Shown here in pieces: positions 54,885 through 62,960 of a stretch of 64,000 nucleotides of DNA; position 1 is the stretch's first letter, and each line of letters starts with the position of its first letter. This DNA is from Polynucleobacter sp. GWA2_45_21 (GTDB lineage Bacteria; Pseudomonadota; Gammaproteobacteria; Burkholderiales; Burkholderiaceae). The translations under genes were made by a program, and so were the position numbers. The DNA lies in contig NZ_MHZG01000001.1 in assembly GCF_001830325.1 (NCBI RefSeq), forward strand, positions 124,001 through 188,000, read 5' to 3'. The notes under the pieces are model-generated. The model saw only the letters and a list, made by a program, of their open reading frames with translations, was not told the DNA's origin and did no database searches.

Positions 54885-55410
54885 GTCATCTCTCTCATGC
54901 CGCACTCTAATAGGGTGCGGCATTTTTATTTGCACCCTTCTCTCGCTATCGGGATGCGCTAGCTTCGGATCAAAAAATAATGCTGCCAAGGTTTCCCAAT
55001 TTAAACAAGATACTAGCGTAGGCACTGAAGATATCTCCATTGCTGCAGTAGGTTTGGTGGGGGTGCCCTATCGCTATGGTGGCAATAATCCAAAGGGCGG
55101 ATTTGATTGCAGTGGACTCATTGCCTATGTTTACAACAAGTCTGCCAATATCAAGCTACCGCGCACCATTCAAGAAATGAGCACCAAAGGTAAAAGTGTT
55201 GAAAATCAACCGCCCGCACCAGGGGACCTAGTGTTTTTCAATACTACCGGCGCAAAGTATTCACATGCGGGGATCTATGTGGGGCAAGGCAGATTTGTGC
55301 ATGCGCCAAGCGCTGGGGGGACAGTGCGCCTTGAGTACATCACTAAGCCCTATTGGGCGGCAAGATTTACTGAGGCAAGAAGACTGACTTCAACAAGTCC
55401 CCAGAATTAG
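54865..55410 (+). CDS. NlpC/P60 family (C40) cell-wall hydrolase, lipoprotein
   Basis: A 181-residue peptidase. The signal ends in a lipobox LSLSGC near residue 27-32, so it is a lipoprotein. The catalytic Cys is in GGFDCSGLIAYVY, the His in YSHAGIYVGQGRFVHAP, which together cut peptidoglycan stem peptides. ATG 54865 lies inside the end of the phoH gene (20-base overlap). The terminator at 54897-54931 is inside its signal-peptide codons. Confidence 0.82.
   Translation: MLLTHSKSSLSCRTLIGCGIFICTLLSLSGCASFGSKNNAAKVSQFKQDTSVGTEDISIAAVGLVGVPYRYGGNNPKGGFDCSGLIAYVYNKSANIKLPRTIQEMSTKGKSVENQPPAPGDLVFFNTTGAKYSHAGIYVGQGRFVHAPSAGGTVRLEYITKPYWAARFTEARRLTSTSPQN
54897..54931 (+). terminator. Intrinsic terminator of phoH inside the next gene's signal-peptide codons
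   Basis: ATGCCGCAC (54897-54905) and GTGCGGCAT (54915-54923) form a perfect 9-base stem with a 9-base loop, followed by TTTTTATTT. It starts 12 bases after the phoH stop and is in the reading frame of the C40 lipoprotein. Confidence 0.8.
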
Positions 55411-55411
55411 A

Positions 55412-57469
55412 TTAGAGACCAACCGTATAGGTAGCCATGACTGTAGTTGAAGTAATGGCCTGATAGGCCTCTTGCCGATAAATTGCCGAGAGCCCAATGC
55501 GCTCATTGACACTTAAATCATGAAAAGCTCCCAAACTTGCAGTTGGTCTTGTGCTTCGATAATTATTGTTCATTGCAATATTGAAGTAGCCATTTCCAGT
55601 AGTAACTAAATTACCTACATTGGAATTGGTATCTTTTTCTACGCCAGCACTCGCAAGTAAACTTGTTTTCTCGCTCAACCTATGAACCCCAGAAATACCC
55701 GCGAGCACAGTGGTTGTGTAATTATTAATAGCGTCATACGTCAGCGGACTGGAAACCGTATTTGATTGGCTCTCACCGTACCCACCCATTACACCAACCA
55801 TATAGCGCATGCCGGCATATGGTGAAAGTATCGTTTTATTTCCCATACCAAATCCATACTTAAGCAAGCCAAGTACGCCTTGTGATGTCAAAGAGGTTGA
55901 GCCCGTGCCCGCCTCAGAGACACCAACCACTGGACGGGTTAAGCTTGCACCCTTGTTTGCATACCCCGCAGAAAGCTTTGCCTCCAAACCCGTGCCATTT
56001 GGGTTTTGCGACCATACCCCAAATACACCAACCATCGGACTGCCATTATTTAATTGAGCAATTCCACCTGGAGTGCTTTGAGATAGATTTTGATCTAGAT
56101 ATCCACCAAATCGAAGATTATTTGAGAGGCGATAAGCCCCAATGATCAGCGCACTGCTATTGTTGTACGGGTATGCGCTAACGTTAGTAAATCGACCACC
56201 TGCTGAAATACAAATGTTATTAGCACTAAATAGCGAGCAGTCATAGCTCATGCCATTGATTACCCCAGCAGACTGCATTGCAAATAATCCTTGCAAGGTG
56301 TTAGCCATTGAATTGAGCGCAATCTCAGTATCAGGTCCAATCGGAACAATTAAAAGAGACTGAGCTGCAAGAGTCTCCTCGAGGGCATCTAAGGTTGGCT
56401 GTACAACAGTACTCAATACTAAATCTGCCTGATCAGCGGACCCATTAATGCGATGCACCAGCGCCCACTGATACTCAGTTCCACCAATAGTGACCGTCCC
56501 ATAAGAGTTAGCGAGATTATTAATCTTGATGCCTGAAAGTACTGTGGAGTATGTGGTTGGGGATACCGTTGAATTGGTAGTGATGCCAAAGTTCATTACC
56601 CCAGTTACCACCCCATTACCGGCATCCAACTTTCCATAATTGGTCGCACTAGAAATCTTAGTGTTGTAATTACTTGGCAGCACTCCTGAGTATGTTAGTG
56701 GATTCGATCCACCTTGAGAATTAGTCATAGTGGTGATATTTCCAGCACTATATATACCAAATGCATTTACCCCATTAGCTGTGATCGTTCCAGTGTTTTC
56801 AATCGTGACTGCCCCAACCCCCGATACCTGAATACCATGAGCCGCTGAACCATTTGTCGTAATAAGGCCAGTATTTACAATGGAATTCACCACAGAACTT
56901 GATGTGGCGCCAGAAACCAAGCGCATGCCTGCGGCACCAACACCATCAGTCTGAATGCGGCCATTATTAGTTAAGGCATTAGCAGCTGATGAAGCATTAG
57001 TAGCGCTTACGTACATACCAGCAGCATAAGTTCCACCGGCATAAATTGTGCCATCTGATTCATTCGTAAAGGAGGTTCCCCCTGCTTGAGACCGGCCATT
57101 TGCGCCGGAAGACATGCCATACCCATAATAAAAAGAGCTGGTATTTAAATTTCCATGGTTACTAACACTTGCATTGCTGCCAAGCCCGATGGTTGAACCA
57201 TTAATTACGAGCGAAGTTCCATTTGCAACATCTACTGTTACATTATTTCCAACTGTAGTTGAATTCTGAGTTGAAATGACGCCAGTAGTTGCCGCCGGAG
57301 TTATGCTACTAGTACAAGCAACAGTCTGGGAACTTCCGCTTACTGTATTTGGAGTATAGGAGTCGCATCCGCCAGTTGATTGCGCGATGGCAATATTAGA
57401 CATAGCAGACAAAGCAGCCATCGCAGCAGTCCAAATTAAATAATGGCGCAAGAAACTTATAAATTGCAT
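55412..57469 (-). CDS. Autotransporter-like outer membrane protein
   Basis: A 685-residue protein with a signal peptide (cleavage after AIAQ near residue 29). Residues about 60-260 carry repeats of the type NTGxIxxxGxxAxGI (INTGLITTNGSAAHGI-like; ENTGTITANGVNAFGI), which predict a beta-helix passenger. Residues about 410-685 have alternating hydrophobic strands of a beta-barrel with SPYAGMRYMVG and GAFHDLSVNERIGLSAIYR, as in autotransporter domains. The last residues are TVGL, not the usual aromatic end. The surface function is unknown. It is convergent with the C40 gene, only 1 base apart. Confidence 0.75.
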   Translation of the reverse strand: MQFISFLRHYLIWTAAMAALSAMSNIAIAQSTGGCDSYTPNTVSGSSQTVACTSSITPAATTGVISTQNSTTVGNNVTVDVANGTSLVINGSTIGLGSNASVSNHGNLNTSSFYYGYGMSSGANGRSQAGGTSFTNESDGTIYAGGTYAAGMYVSATNASSAANALTNNGRIQTDGVGAAGMRLVSGATSSSVVNSIVNTGLITTNGSAAHGIQVSGVGAVTIENTGTITANGVNAFGIYSAGNITTMTNSQGGSNPLTYSGVLPSNYNTKISSATNYGKLDAGNGVVTGVMNFGITTNSTVSPTTYSTVLSGIKINNLANSYGTVTIGGTEYQWALVHRINGSADQADLVLSTVVQPTLDALEETLAAQSLLIVPIGPDTEIALNSMANTLQGLFAMQSAGVINGMSYDCSLFSANNICISAGGRFTNVSAYPYNNSSALIIGAYRLSNNLRFGGYLDQNLSQSTPGGIAQLNNGSPMVGVFGVWSQNPNGTGLEAKLSAGYANKGASLTRPVVGVSEAGTGSTSLTSQGVLGLLKYGFGMGNKTILSPYAGMRYMVGVMGGYGESQSNTVSSPLTYDAINNYTTTVLAGISGVHRLSEKTSLLASAGVEKDTNSNVGNLVTTGNGYFNIAMNNNYRSTRPTASLGAFHDLSVNERIGLSAIYRQEAYQAITSTTVMATYTVGL

Positions 57470-57632
57470 GGCTAGGTATGTAAAAGAAATTTATTTAAAT
57501 TTCTCCAATAATAATTAGCTATAAAGTTAATATCTATTAACCCTTAAGCTAATATCCTTATATATAGTTATTGGAAATAATCACTATTAATGGGTTTTTA
57601 TATTTTTGCTTGAACCACATAGGAATTTAGCA

Positions 57633-58454
57633 ATGAATCAAATTGATTTAGATCGTATTCAGGAGATTTTGGTAACTGCTGCTACGGATATTGGCCTCAA
57701 GATCTTGGCAGCCATTGTCTTTTGGGTTGTGGGCCGCTGGTTAATTAGCGTCGCCTTAAATATTTTGCGTAGAGGATTGGAGCAACAAAAGTTAGACCCA
57801 ACGATTCTGCGATATGTTGGCTCAGTTGTTTCCGTAACACTAAACATTCTGCTCGTTATTGGAATTCTGGGTTATTTTGGCATTCAAACTACAAGCTTTG
57901 CCGCTTTAATTGCTACTGCTGGTATTGCAATCGGCGCCGCGTGGGCAGGTCTGCTCTCTAATTTTGCAGCCGGTGTATTTGTGATTGTGTTGCGCCCCTT
58001 CAAGGTCGGTGACTTCGTTACTGCAGGTGGCGTCACTGGAACCGTTAAAGAGATTGGACTGTTTTCCTCAACCATCTATACACCAGACAATATTGCAACG
58101 ATGGTTGGTAATACCAAAATTTTGGGTGACACCATTCAAAACTTTAGTAACAGCCCCTATCGCAGAGTCGATCTCAAGTGCCAATTGGCTGGTGCAGCAG
58201 ATCAAAATGCTGCCATGAAACTGCTTCGCGAAAAGATTGCCTCAATTCCAAACGTGCTGCAAGATCCAGCTGTTGAAGTCAATATTTTGGAGTTCAATTT
58301 AGTAGGCCCAGTATTAGCTGTTCGCCCTTACTGTAACAATGATCACTACTGGCAAGTCTATTTTGATAGCAACCGCGTTATGAGTGAGTCCCTTACTGCA
58401 GCTGGCTTCCCTGCTCCAGTAGCCACCCAAAACATGGTGATGAAACAGAATTAA
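57633..58454 (+). CDS. mscS: Small-conductance mechanosensitive channel (MscS family)
   Basis: A 273-residue inner-membrane channel that opens under osmotic downshock. Three helices in the first 110 residues, then the pore helix ATAGIAIGAAWAGLLSNFAAG with its Gly/Ala pattern, VLRPFKVGDFVTAGGVTG of the beta domain and the C-terminal cage. ATG 57633 is preceded by AGGA. Length is close to E. coli MscS. Confidence 0.93.
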   Translation: MNQIDLDRIQEILVTAATDIGLKILAAIVFWVVGRWLISVALNILRRGLEQQKLDPTILRYVGSVVSVTLNILLVIGILGYFGIQTTSFAALIATAGIAIGAAWAGLLSNFAAGVFVIVLRPFKVGDFVTAGGVTGTVKEIGLFSSTIYTPDNIATMVGNTKILGDTIQNFSNSPYRRVDLKCQLAGAADQNAAMKLLREKIASIPNVLQDPAVEVNILEFNLVGPVLAVRPYCNNDHYWQVYFDSNRVMSESLTAAGFPAPVATQNMVMKQN

Positions 58455-58484
58455 TTTCGCAGCAACCAACCAGGAGAATTTCAC

Positions 58485-58754
58485 ATGAAAAAAAAAATGA
58501 TTATCGCTTTAAGCATTGCATTTAGTTTTGCAATTCCATCTATCGCTTTTGCGGATCAAGCCGCCTGTGAAGCTAAGGCAGTTAGTAAAGATGGTAAGCC
58601 ACTCTACGGTGCAGCTAAAGATGCATCTATTAAAAAATGTATGGGAGATGCCAAGCCCAGTGATTGTGAAGCTAAGGCAGTCAGCAAAGATGGTAAGCCA
58701 CTATATGGTGCAGCTAAAGCCGCATCGATTAAGAAGTGTGAAGGTGGCAAGTAA
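58485..58754 (+). CDS. PsiF-repeat protein
   Basis: An 89-residue exported protein (signal MKKKMIIALSIAFSFAIPSIAFA). The mature part has two PsiF repeats of 33 residues (99 bases), each with C-E-A-K-A-V-S-K-D-G-K-P-L-Y-G-A-A-K and a Lys-Lys-Cys. The repeats are nearly identical at DNA level (58566 and 58665 starts), a recent duplication or gene conversion. PsiF in E. coli is phosphate-starvation inducible; function unknown. It lies 30 bases downstream of mscS. Confidence 0.88.
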   Translation: MKKKMIIALSIAFSFAIPSIAFADQAACEAKAVSKDGKPLYGAAKDASIKKCMGDAKPSDCEAKAVSKDGKPLYGAAKAASIKKCEGGK

Positions 58755-58773
58755 ATATCTTTTGCATCAAGTT

Positions 58774-58800
58774 AAAAAGCCTCGCATTGCGAGGCTTTTT
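58774..58800. terminator. Bidirectional intrinsic terminator
   Basis: AAAAAGCCTCGC (58774-58785) and GCGAGGCTTTTT (58789-58800) with loop ATT. It lies between the convergent psiF and dnaB genes and serves both. Confidence 0.9.
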
Positions 58801-58826
58801 TATTTCAATTGTTTGTTATTGTGGAA

Positions 58827-61322
58827 TTAGAAAGGCTCGTATCCACCAGAGGAGTAGCCAACCGATCCCATAGCCAAATTGTCGAACTTGGTATACGGGC
58901 CCTGCCAACTGAGACGCACAGTACCAATTGGTCCGTTACGCTGCTTGCCAATAATAATCTCTGCCATGCCTTTATCAGTTGTCGTATCTGGGTGATAAAC
59001 CTCATCACGATAGATAAACATAATTAAGTCGGCATCTTGCTCGATCGCGCCTGACTCTCGCAAGTCCGACATGATTGGGCGCTTGTTCGGGCGTTGCTCA
59101 AGACCACGATTTAACTGTGACAGGGCCACTACAGGGCACTGCAATTCTTTTGCGAGTGATTTGAGTGAGCGTGAGATCTCAGAAATCTCAGTAGCTCGGT
59201 TCTCCGAACCAGAGCCACTCATCAACTGCAAGTAATCGATTACAACGAGGCCAAGCGTTCCACCAAAGTTACGGGCAATACGACGTGCACGTGCACGCAA
59301 CTCTAAACTGGAAAGAGCACCAGTCTCATCAATCAAAATTTGGGTATTACTTAAGCGGGCAATTGCATCGGTAACGCGTGGCCACTCATCATCCTGCAGC
59401 TTACCTGTACGCATGCGACCCTGGTCAACGCGCCCTACTGAGCCTAGCAAGCGAGCAGCTAATTGCTCGCCAGACATCTCCATTGAGAAAACAACGACTG
59501 GCAATCCTTCAGCCAATGCGACGTTCTCTGCAATATTGAGAGCAAATGCAGTGTTATGGGTTACTACATATTCATTGGTTACGTAGGTTCTATCTGGGTG
59601 ACTGACAGAGATGCATTGAGCTTCAGACACTCTAGATGGCTCGATACTCTTAAAGGTAAGTCTGCGCTGGCGATCCCAAGTTGATCTGAGTCTTTCTTTC
59701 TTTTCAGGCAAAGTGAATGCTTGAAAGCCAGGGCCAAAACTCATATTCAGAACATAAGATAGGCGTCCCTGCTTCTTCTCACCTTTATAGGTATAGCTTG
59801 TTTGCTTATGAGCGATTGAGCAAAAACCACCCAATGATCTAGCCAAGGATGCAACATCTTCTGACAATTGCTTACTAGCTGTACAAAAACGAATAGAGCC
59901 CCACTTCTCAATCCAGCCATCAGTGTCCATCAGACCCTGAAAGAGTGCGAGACGAGAGGTCTTATTTGCCTCAAGGTAAGTAGCGGGAATATATTTATCA
60001 AAACTTCTGCAACCAAGAACACCTAAGTCTTGTAATGCAGAACGGAAATAATTTGTTGGTACAGATTGACGCTGGCCATTGGCAGCAATTCTGGTTTTGG
60101 AGACTAATCTCCAGTCATATGCGTTTGCGTGAACCAACTCCATCTCATAGCCAGCTAGAGCATTCATGCGCTCAATCAGTTCTGGAGATTTAGTGGAGAA
60201 CATCACGCTGCCATGCGATAAAGCTAAAGTTCCATCACCAAGCAATGCACCCAGTACCCAAGGATTTATTGGGAGTTTATTTGAATGGCCAAAATCACCT
60301 GAAACAGGATCAATCCACAAACGATTCTTGTATCGAACACAAGAGAGCATTTCCATTAAACGTGCAGTATTAATGACTTTAGGTGCATCCCAGTCACGAT
60401 ACATAACTCGCCACAAATGCTCATAGCAGCACTCAGCCTCTCTACCGTCAGAAAAGGTGACTTTGTAGATCTGCTTAATGCCTTGAGGATAGATGCCAGT
60501 AACCATCGAATGCTGACCATCTACAGAGGCTAGGCGATCGCCGAAACGCAAATCGCCCATCAACTTCCAACCATCAACCGTTTTTACTTTTGCATCTAGC
60601 GGCTGCGCCTTACCCATCGACGGTCTGCCTGCAACAATCACTAAGTCGCCTTTTTGTAGGCCACTAGTTTGTTTATCTAAATCAATAAATCCAGTTGCAA
60701 TACCGGTGATGTCGCTACCGCCTTGACGGTTGTATAACTCATCAATACGAGCAACAACGGTTTTGAGTAAGGGTTCGATTTCGAGGTAGTCAGCTTTACG
60801 ACTACCCTCTTCACCAATTTGTAGAATGCGTGACTCCGCTTCATCCAAAAGCGTTCTCACTGAACGGCCCTCTGGAACAAATGCAGAGTTCACAATGTTG
60901 TCAGAAACTTCAATTAGGCGACGCAGAATGCTGCGGTCACGAACAATGTCGGCATAGCCTTTGATATTCGCTGCGCTTGGAGTGCTTTGCGCTAAAGAAT
61001 TAAGGTAATCAATTCCGACCAAATCACCACCCTGTTCAGACTTAACAGCCTCATGAACAGTAATGACGTCAGCAGGATGATTGTCGCCAACTAAACGCTG
61101 AATGACCTTATAGATCAGAGCATGTTCAGGGCGATAGAAATCTTTATCAGTTAACACCCCACCCAGGCGATCCCAGGCTGTGTTATCGATCAGTAGACCG
61201 CCGAGCAAAGATTGCTCGGCTTCTACAGAATGCGGCGGTACTTTTAAGGCCTGCAAGGCTGCATCCCCAGAACCCATCATGCCAGGATTTGACATAAGGG
61301 AGCGTGAGCGGGATTCAGCCAT
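58827..61322 (-). CDS. dnaB: Replicative DNA helicase DnaB with an intein
   Basis: An 831-residue precursor. The host protein is 479 residues: N-terminal domain (about 1-140), linker, and RecA-like helicase domain. The intein (residues 239-590) splits the Walker A motif: GRPSMGK precedes it and TAFALNIAEN follows, so splicing restores GRPSMGKT. Downstream motifs include VVIDYLQLM and QLNRGLEQR. It unwinds DNA ahead of the replication fork and is essential, so splicing should be required for growth. It is last in the rpsF-priB-rpsR-rplI-dnaB block. Confidence 0.95.
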   Translation of the reverse strand: MAESRSRSLMSNPGMMGSGDAALQALKVPPHSVEAEQSLLGGLLIDNTAWDRLGGVLTDKDFYRPEHALIYKVIQRLVGDNHPADVITVHEAVKSEQGGDLVGIDYLNSLAQSTPSAANIKGYADIVRDRSILRRLIEVSDNIVNSAFVPEGRSVRTLLDEAESRILQIGEEGSRKADYLEIEPLLKTVVARIDELYNRQGGSDITGIATGFIDLDKQTSGLQKGDLVIVAGRPSMGKAQPLDAKVKTVDGWKLMGDLRFGDRLASVDGQHSMVTGIYPQGIKQIYKVTFSDGREAECCYEHLWRVMYRDWDAPKVINTARLMEMLSCVRYKNRLWIDPVSGDFGHSNKLPINPWVLGALLGDGTLALSHGSVMFSTKSPELIERMNALAGYEMELVHANAYDWRLVSKTRIAANGQRQSVPTNYFRSALQDLGVLGCRSFDKYIPATYLEANKTSRLALFQGLMDTDGWIEKWGSIRFCTASKQLSEDVASLARSLGGFCSIAHKQTSYTYKGEKKQGRLSYVLNMSFGPGFQAFTLPEKKERLRSTWDRQRRLTFKSIEPSRVSEAQCISVSHPDRTYVTNEYVVTHNTAFALNIAENVALAEGLPVVVFSMEMSGEQLAARLLGSVGRVDQGRMRTGKLQDDEWPRVTDAIARLSNTQILIDETGALSSLELRARARRIARNFGGTLGLVVIDYLQLMSGSGSENRATEISEISRSLKSLAKELQCPVVALSQLNRGLEQRPNKRPIMSDLRESGAIEQDADLIMFIYRDEVYHPDTTTDKGMAEIIIGKQRNGPIGTVRLSWQGPYTKFDNLAMGSVGYSSGGYEPF
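59553..60608 (-). mobile_element. DnaB intein, class 3 type, with LAGLIDADG homing endonuclease
   Basis: A 352-residue protein-splicing element at the Walker A lysine of dnaB. Residue 1 is Ala (AQPLDAKVKTVDG), not Cys or Ser, so the canonical first acyl shift cannot occur. The three residues that define class 3 inteins are all present: Trp304 two after the block B His (EHLWRV), Cys570 at block F position 4 (AQCISVSHPDRTY), and Thr588 ahead of the terminal His-Asn (VVTHN), followed by +1 Thr. The endonuclease part has both dodecapeptide motifs with acidic residues (VLGALLGDGTL, LFQGLMDTDGWI), so homing may be active. Confidence 0.92.
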
Positions 61323-61346
61323 GAGGCTAGCTTACAGATCTAAAAC

Positions 61347-61799
61347 TTAAGCTTGCTCGCCAACGACACGGATAGTGATGTCAGCCACTACATCGGTATG
61401 AACAGCTACCGCTACAGGGTGATCACCAACCATCTTCAACGGGCCAGTAGGCATACGTACAGAAGCTTTTTCGATTGCAAAGCCTTTGGCTTTCAAAGCA
61501 TCAGCGATGTCATGATTGGTTACAGAACCAAACAAACGACCGTCAACACCTGCTTTTTGACCGATTTCGAGAACCAAGTCTTTGAGCTTCGCGCCAACTG
61601 CTTCAGCAGCAGCTAATTTCTCAGCAGCCAATTTCTCTAACTCTGCGCGACGTACTGCAAAGTCAGCGATAGCTGTTTCAGTTGCACGACGAGCTTTGCG
61701 TTGTGGGATTAGGAAATTACGAGCGTAACCGTCTTTAACACGAACGATGTCACCGAGGTTGCCCAGGTTAATTACTTTTTCTAAAAGAATGATTTGCAT
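61347..61799 (-). CDS. rplI: 50S ribosomal protein L9
   Basis: A 150-residue ribosomal protein binding 23S rRNA at the base of the L1 stalk. It begins with [17 protein letters not shown] and contains [15 protein letters not shown] 61799 has GGGAG upstream; the frame is open further but the family start is clear. Follows rpsR by 13 bases. Confidence 0.97.
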   Translation of the reverse strand: MQIILLEKVINLGNLGDIVRVKDGYARNFLIPQRKARRATETAIADFAVRRAELEKLAAEKLAAAEAVGAKLKDLVLEIGQKAGVDGRLFGSVTNHDIADALKAKGFAIEKASVRMPTGPLKMVGDHPVAVAVHTDVVADITIRVVGEQA

Positions 61800-61812
61800 T
61801 GAGGGCTCCCAA

Positions 61813-62085
61813 TTATTTCTTGTGTTGATCGGAGAATGGCAACAAAGCCAAATAACGAGCACGCTTGATAGCAGTGTCTAACTGACGCTGATATTTAGCT
61901 TTTGTGCCTGTCAAACGTGCAGGAGTGATCTTGGCGTTTTCGCCAATAAAGTCCTTCAATGTGTCTACATCTTTGTAATCAATTTGTTCTACACCAGCAA
62001 CAGTGAAACGGCAATAACGCTTACGCTTGAACAATGGGTTCTGAGCTGGTTTCTTTTTGAAATCGGGTTTCTTTCCAAACGCCAT
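61813..62085 (-). CDS. rpsR: 30S ribosomal protein S18
   Basis: A 90-residue S18, with [34 protein letters not shown] and a basic C-terminal helix. It binds 16S rRNA near S6. Between priB and rplI in the usual betaproteobacterial order. Confidence 0.97.
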   Translation of the reverse strand: MAFGKKPDFKKKPAQNPLFKRKRYCRFTVAGVEQIDYKDVDTLKDFIGENAKITPARLTGTKAKYQRQLDTAIKRARYLALLPFSDQHKK

Positions 62086-62098
62086 GATGATTTCCTCT

Positions 62099-62392
62099 TT
62101 AATTTTTCAATTGAATATGGGTGATATGGAAAACAAGTCTTTGATTACGTAGAGTCTTGGGTGCTAAGAATCCCTCAAACACTGCCTCGGCTCCTAAATC
62201 CATTTGCTCTAAGCCCTTTTGTATCGGGCCAATCGCTATGGCTTCAACGCTCATCTGAATTTTCCTTGCATTTCCTACCTCGCTTACTTCGCCGCTATGT
62301 TCTAGCTGGCAATGCATCACCGGTATTCCTGCTGGTGTAAATCGAATTGCGTCTTTAGCTACCAAGAATGCAGTTAGGGTGAAATGATTCAA
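62099..62392 (-). CDS. priB: Primosomal replication protein PriB
   Basis: A 97-residue OB-fold single-strand binding protein involved in replication restart with PriA. It begins with a TTG (62390-62392) preceded by GGAG. The N-terminal [20 protein letters not shown] and C-terminal [10 protein letters not shown] fit PriB. Its place between rpsF and rpsR is diagnostic in beta- and gammaproteobacteria. Confidence 0.9.
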   Translation of the reverse strand: MNHFTLTAFLVAKDAIRFTPAGIPVMHCQLEHSGEVSEVGNARKIQMSVEAIAIGPIQKGLEQMDLGAEAVFEGFLAPKTLRNQRLVFHITHIQLKN

Positions 62393-62451
62393 CGCCGCTC
62401 CGTCACTCTGATACGTTTTCTAGTCTGTGTATTCCTCTTCAAATTTCTAAC

Positions 62452-62826
62452 TTAAGCCGCTGCTACAGGAGCGTCGGTTTGAGCTGATTTGCGCGCTTCT
62501 TCACGTTGCACTTCTTTCATCATGATGGAAGGCTCTGTTTCAGCTTTCTTAGTCTTGATGATGAGGTGACGCAAAACAGCATCGTTAAATTTGAATGCGT
62601 GCTCGAGCTCGTCCAGAGTTTTCTGGTCGCACTCAATGTTCATACAAACGTAATGGGCTTTAGCAAGTTTGTCGATCATGTAAGCCATCTGACGACGACC
62701 CCAATCTTCCATACGATGAATTTTGCCGCCAGCAGCAGCTAATGTCGCTTTGTAGCGATCGATCATCGCAGGCACTTGCTCGCTTTGGTCCGGGTGGACG
62801 ATAAAGACGATTTCATAATGACGCAT
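62452..62826 (-). CDS. rpsF: 30S ribosomal protein S6
   Basis: A 124-residue S6 ([19 protein letters not shown]), forming a complex with S18 on 16S rRNA. The segment [17 protein letters not shown] is typical. The acidic-Ala C-terminal tail (TDAPVAAA) is unstructured. First gene of the rpsF-priB-rpsR-rplI-dnaB run; 59 bases separate it from priB. Confidence 0.97.
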   Translation of the reverse strand: MRHYEIVFIVHPDQSEQVPAMIDRYKATLAAAGGKIHRMEDWGRRQMAYMIDKLAKAHYVCMNIECDQKTLDELEHAFKFNDAVLRHLIIKTKKAETEPSIMMKEVQREEARKSAQTDAPVAAA

Positions 62827-62960
62827 CTAACACTCCTTAAGGATAAAGTCACCTGGGCGTCTTGCTAACTTCCGATGGTTTTAAAGTTAGCGCCAGTGTG
62901 ACAAGGTAGTAACAAATTGTAGGTAAAACTAACTACAGAAATTTACAGCTTTTTAAGTCC

